Part shown: positions 62,102 through 64,000 of the stretch, in pieces
Layout: every line of letters starts with the position of its first letter
Numbering within the stretch: position 1 is the first letter of the stretch
NCBI GenBank assembly: GCA_958428545.1
Contig: CAUAGM010000001.1
Location: 1 to 64,000 of the forward strand
Length of the DNA: 64,000 nucleotides
Direction of reading: 5' to 3'
DNA from: an uncultured Arcanobacterium sp.
GTDB taxonomy: Bacteria > Actinomycetota > Actinomycetes > Actinomycetales > Actinomycetaceae
The notes under the pieces: generated by a model
What the model saw: only the letters and a program-made list of their open reading frames with translations
Database searches by the model: none
What the model was told of the DNA's origin: nothing
Made by a program: the position numbers and the translations under genes

Positions 62102-64000
62102 TTATTTTTCTTCGTCGTCTGAGGTGACGTTTGCGCGGCGTATTCGAGAACGCAACCCTTCGATAAACTCTTCGTTGGATATCGGGCGTGAACGCCTGCC
62201 TGCTCGTATAGAGCGTGAAATACCAATGATAAGAATAAGAAAAATTATTATGCCGGCAATTGCTGTGCTGGTTGTTTCCCAGCTTGCGTGCAGACGCATT
62301 GTGAGTGCCACAGTGTTGGTGACGTTTTCCCCTGACGCAAGTGAGAGACTTGCCGTAACTACCATTGTGCCCGAACCGCGAACTTTAATAGGGATCGTCA
62401 GAATCGTGGATCCCGATGGGTGAATGATCGCACTATCTTTTATAGAAGAAACGAGCCTGCCATCAGGGATATTTAAGACAGGCAGAAGATTGATTGGTAC
62501 GGTTAAATCACTCTTGGCTCTCACAGGAATATTCGTTTCTTCAGCAATAATATTCATGTGAGAAGCAGCTTGAAGATGAATATGCTTATGCAGGAATTTT
62601 TCGACATCGAGCGATTCTATAAAGGCGCTTCGTTCATCTGGGGTAGTATTCCACGATTGGTCTAATGTGCGTAGTGCAGCAGTGCGGCTAGTATTAGCAA
62701 AATCTGGATTGCTAGGAAGTGCCGATGCAAGAGCGGAAGATTGTGTGACGAAAGTGTGCACAGATTCGATCTGGGAGGGCTGAATTTCTTCTGCTGATAC
62801 TGCGCTCTCTTGAGTATTCCATACAACGTTTTCATGAGGTGTTGGAAGCTGGGCAAGTGGTGTTGGCATAAGCCAAGGTGCAGAAAGAAGAGCCGATACC
62901 TCAGCTGGCAGTTTGGTTTCTGAGCAAGTAGCAGAGATGAGAGCCACGAGAGATCGATTAAATGAAGGGGCTTGATTGTAGAGAATTGCTGAAACTGCGA
63001 GTGCGGCAGCTGAAGCAGTCTCGGTAGAAAGAGGAAGGGAACTGTCGAAATTGGGAGAGGGAAGAGTTCCTTGCAGCGCCATACTTATAAGTTTATTTGC
63101 CACAATTGCTGATTGTCGGGTCGTGCCGTCTGTGATAGTTCCTGAAGCGTCTGGAAAATAGAAGCGTTCATCAGATGTAAGCCCAGAGCTCATGACGATA
63201 GGCGTGCTTAGAGAATGCTGGGCAATATAGTTCAAGGTGACGGCGTCAATTCCATTCGGGAATGCTGTGAAAATTTCACCGTCTACGTGTGGGTGAGTCT
63301 TGAGTGCCTGTGCTGTCTGCTCGTTAATAGCACTGATAAGCGTAGAATCGCCGCTGTGAGCAAGTGCAGAAAGGTCTGGGTTGTAGGCAGGAAGTGAGTA
63401 TGCGGATGCTTGGGTAGGTTTTAGGGCGATAGAGGCAGAAGTGGGATCGAGCAGAAGATTGATGCCTTTATGATCCCATGTTGAAAAAGCAGCTGTAGCA
63501 ATGCTCGTAGAGGATTTTACGGAAGATCGCTCGGAAGATGTTTCGGAGGATTGTGGCGTGGATTTTTCGGGCGGTTTCGGCGTGGATAAGAATTTTTCTT
63601 TATGAGGATCGTCAGGGACGGCTGTGCGGGGTTTTGGCTGCTTGAGGAGAGTATCGAGAGGATTAGTGATATTTTTTAGATCACGCTGCGAGGCAGTGCA
63701 TATCGCGGCAATGGAAACAGGAAAACGATCGATTTGCTCGGAAGACGCAGCAACAACTACAGAACGCTGCGTAAACGTAGATATGCCTTGATTATTTTGT
63801 TGATTGGCCAGCTCAGCCTGAGAAGTTTTTATCTCTACCTCAATACCATGAGCACCCCACGAATATTGCCCAGTTTTCCATGCTCGTTCCTCAGCAGTCA
63901 CAGAAAAAGTCAGTACTGTATGGCTGTAGGGCTGCACCGTCACAGGGATATCCTCATCTGGATGGGCAAGTGGGCGGGAAGCAATGTCGGAATTCAGCCA
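62102..64000 (-). CDS. DUF6049 family protein (5' end beyond window)
   Basis: The frame is open from the stop at 62102 to the right edge, giving at least 632 residues; the true start lies outside. It resembles the large extracytoplasmic DUF6049 proteins that lie beside murJ in actinobacteria. Most of it is soluble and Ser/Ala/Thr-rich. A membrane helix near the C-terminus (GIIIFLILIIGISRSI) precedes an Arg-rich tail. The pseudokinase is 89 bp downstream. The function of the family is unknown, with a cell-envelope role inferred from context. Confidence 0.8.
   Translation of the reverse strand, partial: WLNSDIASRPLAHPDEDIPVTVQPYSHTVLTFSVTAEERAWKTGQYSWGAHGIEVEIKTSQAELANQQNNQGISTFTQRSVVVAASSEQIDRFPVSIAAICTASQRDLKNITNPLDTLLKQPKPRTAVPDDPHKEKFLSTPKPPEKSTPQSSETSSERSSVKSSTSIATAAFSTWDHKGINLLLDPTSASIALKPTQASAYSLPAYNPDLSALAHSGDSTLISAINEQTAQALKTHPHVDGEIFTAFPNGIDAVTLNYIAQHSLSTPIVMSSGLTSDERFYFPDASGTITDGTTRQSAIVANKLISMALQGTLPSPNFDSSLPLSTETASAAALAVSAILYNQAPSFNRSLVALISATCSETKLPAEVSALLSAPWLMPTPLAQLPTPHENVVWNTQESAVSAEEIQPSQIESVHTFVTQSSALASALPSNPDFANTSRTAALRTLDQSWNTTPDERSAFIESLDVEKFLHKHIHLQAASHMNIIAEETNIPVRAKSDLTVPINLLPVLNIPDGRLVSSIKDSAIIHPSGSTILTIPIKVRGSGTMVVTASLSLASGENVTNTVALTMRLHASWETTSTAIAGIIIFLILIIGISRSIRAGRRSRPISNEEFIEGLRSRIRRANVTSDDEEK

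Overview
The window is 64 kb of a chromosome of a low-GC (by eye roughly 45%) actinobacterium, centred on the replication origin. The placement rests on several things seen together: the gyrB-gyrA-DUF3566-tRNA-Ile-DLW39-tRNA-Ala order, the fhaA-fhaB-pstP-rodA-pbpA-pknB operon, a DUF6049/pseudokinase block, apparent leaderless genes with a -10 box exactly 6 nt before the ATG, and a near-perfect DtxR/IdeR box. An animal-associated member of the Actinomycetaceae fits best, but the genus is not resolved from sequence alone.

Left part (1-14.8 kb, mixed). A truncated winged-helix-like 3' end carrying a 20-bp tandem repeat lies at the edge. It is followed by an unusual soluble two-component pair, a zinc-type macrodomain hydrolase, a TRIC-type channel and nadE. 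A compact zinc-acquisition operon (binding lipoprotein, ATPase, permease) ends in a streptococcal Pht-like histidine-triad lipoprotein. Next come a flavodoxin-domain protein, tRNA-Leu, a 39-residue membrane protein, a ClbS/DfsB-like protein, two tRNA-Ser genes, a HAD hydrolase and serS.

15-26.5 kb. The Ser/Thr kinase and cell-wall elongation operon fhaA-fhaB-pstP-rodA-pbpA-pknB is on the plus strand. YwiC-like, yaaA, a ZIP metal transporter and an L-lactate dehydrogenase with a charged N-terminal extension follow on the minus strand.

26.6-34.2 kb. A glycan-utilisation locus on the minus strand holds two sugar ABC permeases, a binding lipoprotein, a cytoplasmic GH36 alpha-galactosidase and a secreted GH16 enzyme, with a divergent ROK repressor and a candidate operator. 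The combination suggests scavenging of alpha-galactosylated host glycans or oligosaccharides (inference).

34.3-38.2 kb. A second metal ABC system (two permeases, ATPase, binding lipoprotein) sits behind an 18/19 match to the DtxR box, so it is probably for Mn or Fe.

38.2-57 kb, origin region. It holds an orphan membrane protein, tRNA-Ala/DLW39/tRNA-Ile, DUF3566, gyrA, gyrB, dciA, recF and dnaN. dnaA has DnaA-box clusters on both sides. rpmH, rnpA, yidD, yidC, jag, rsmG and parA follow, then a 506-bp spacer with three perfect parS palindromes, then parB. Most genes here point away from the origin.

57-64 kb. Pointing back toward the origin are ddl, a MocR/LysN-like aminotransferase, trxB, a membrane pseudokinase and the 3' part of a DUF6049 protein cut by the window edge. 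murJ and trxA, which commonly sit in this block in related genomes, are absent from it.

No rRNA operon, CRISPR array, intact insertion sequence or prophage was seen.
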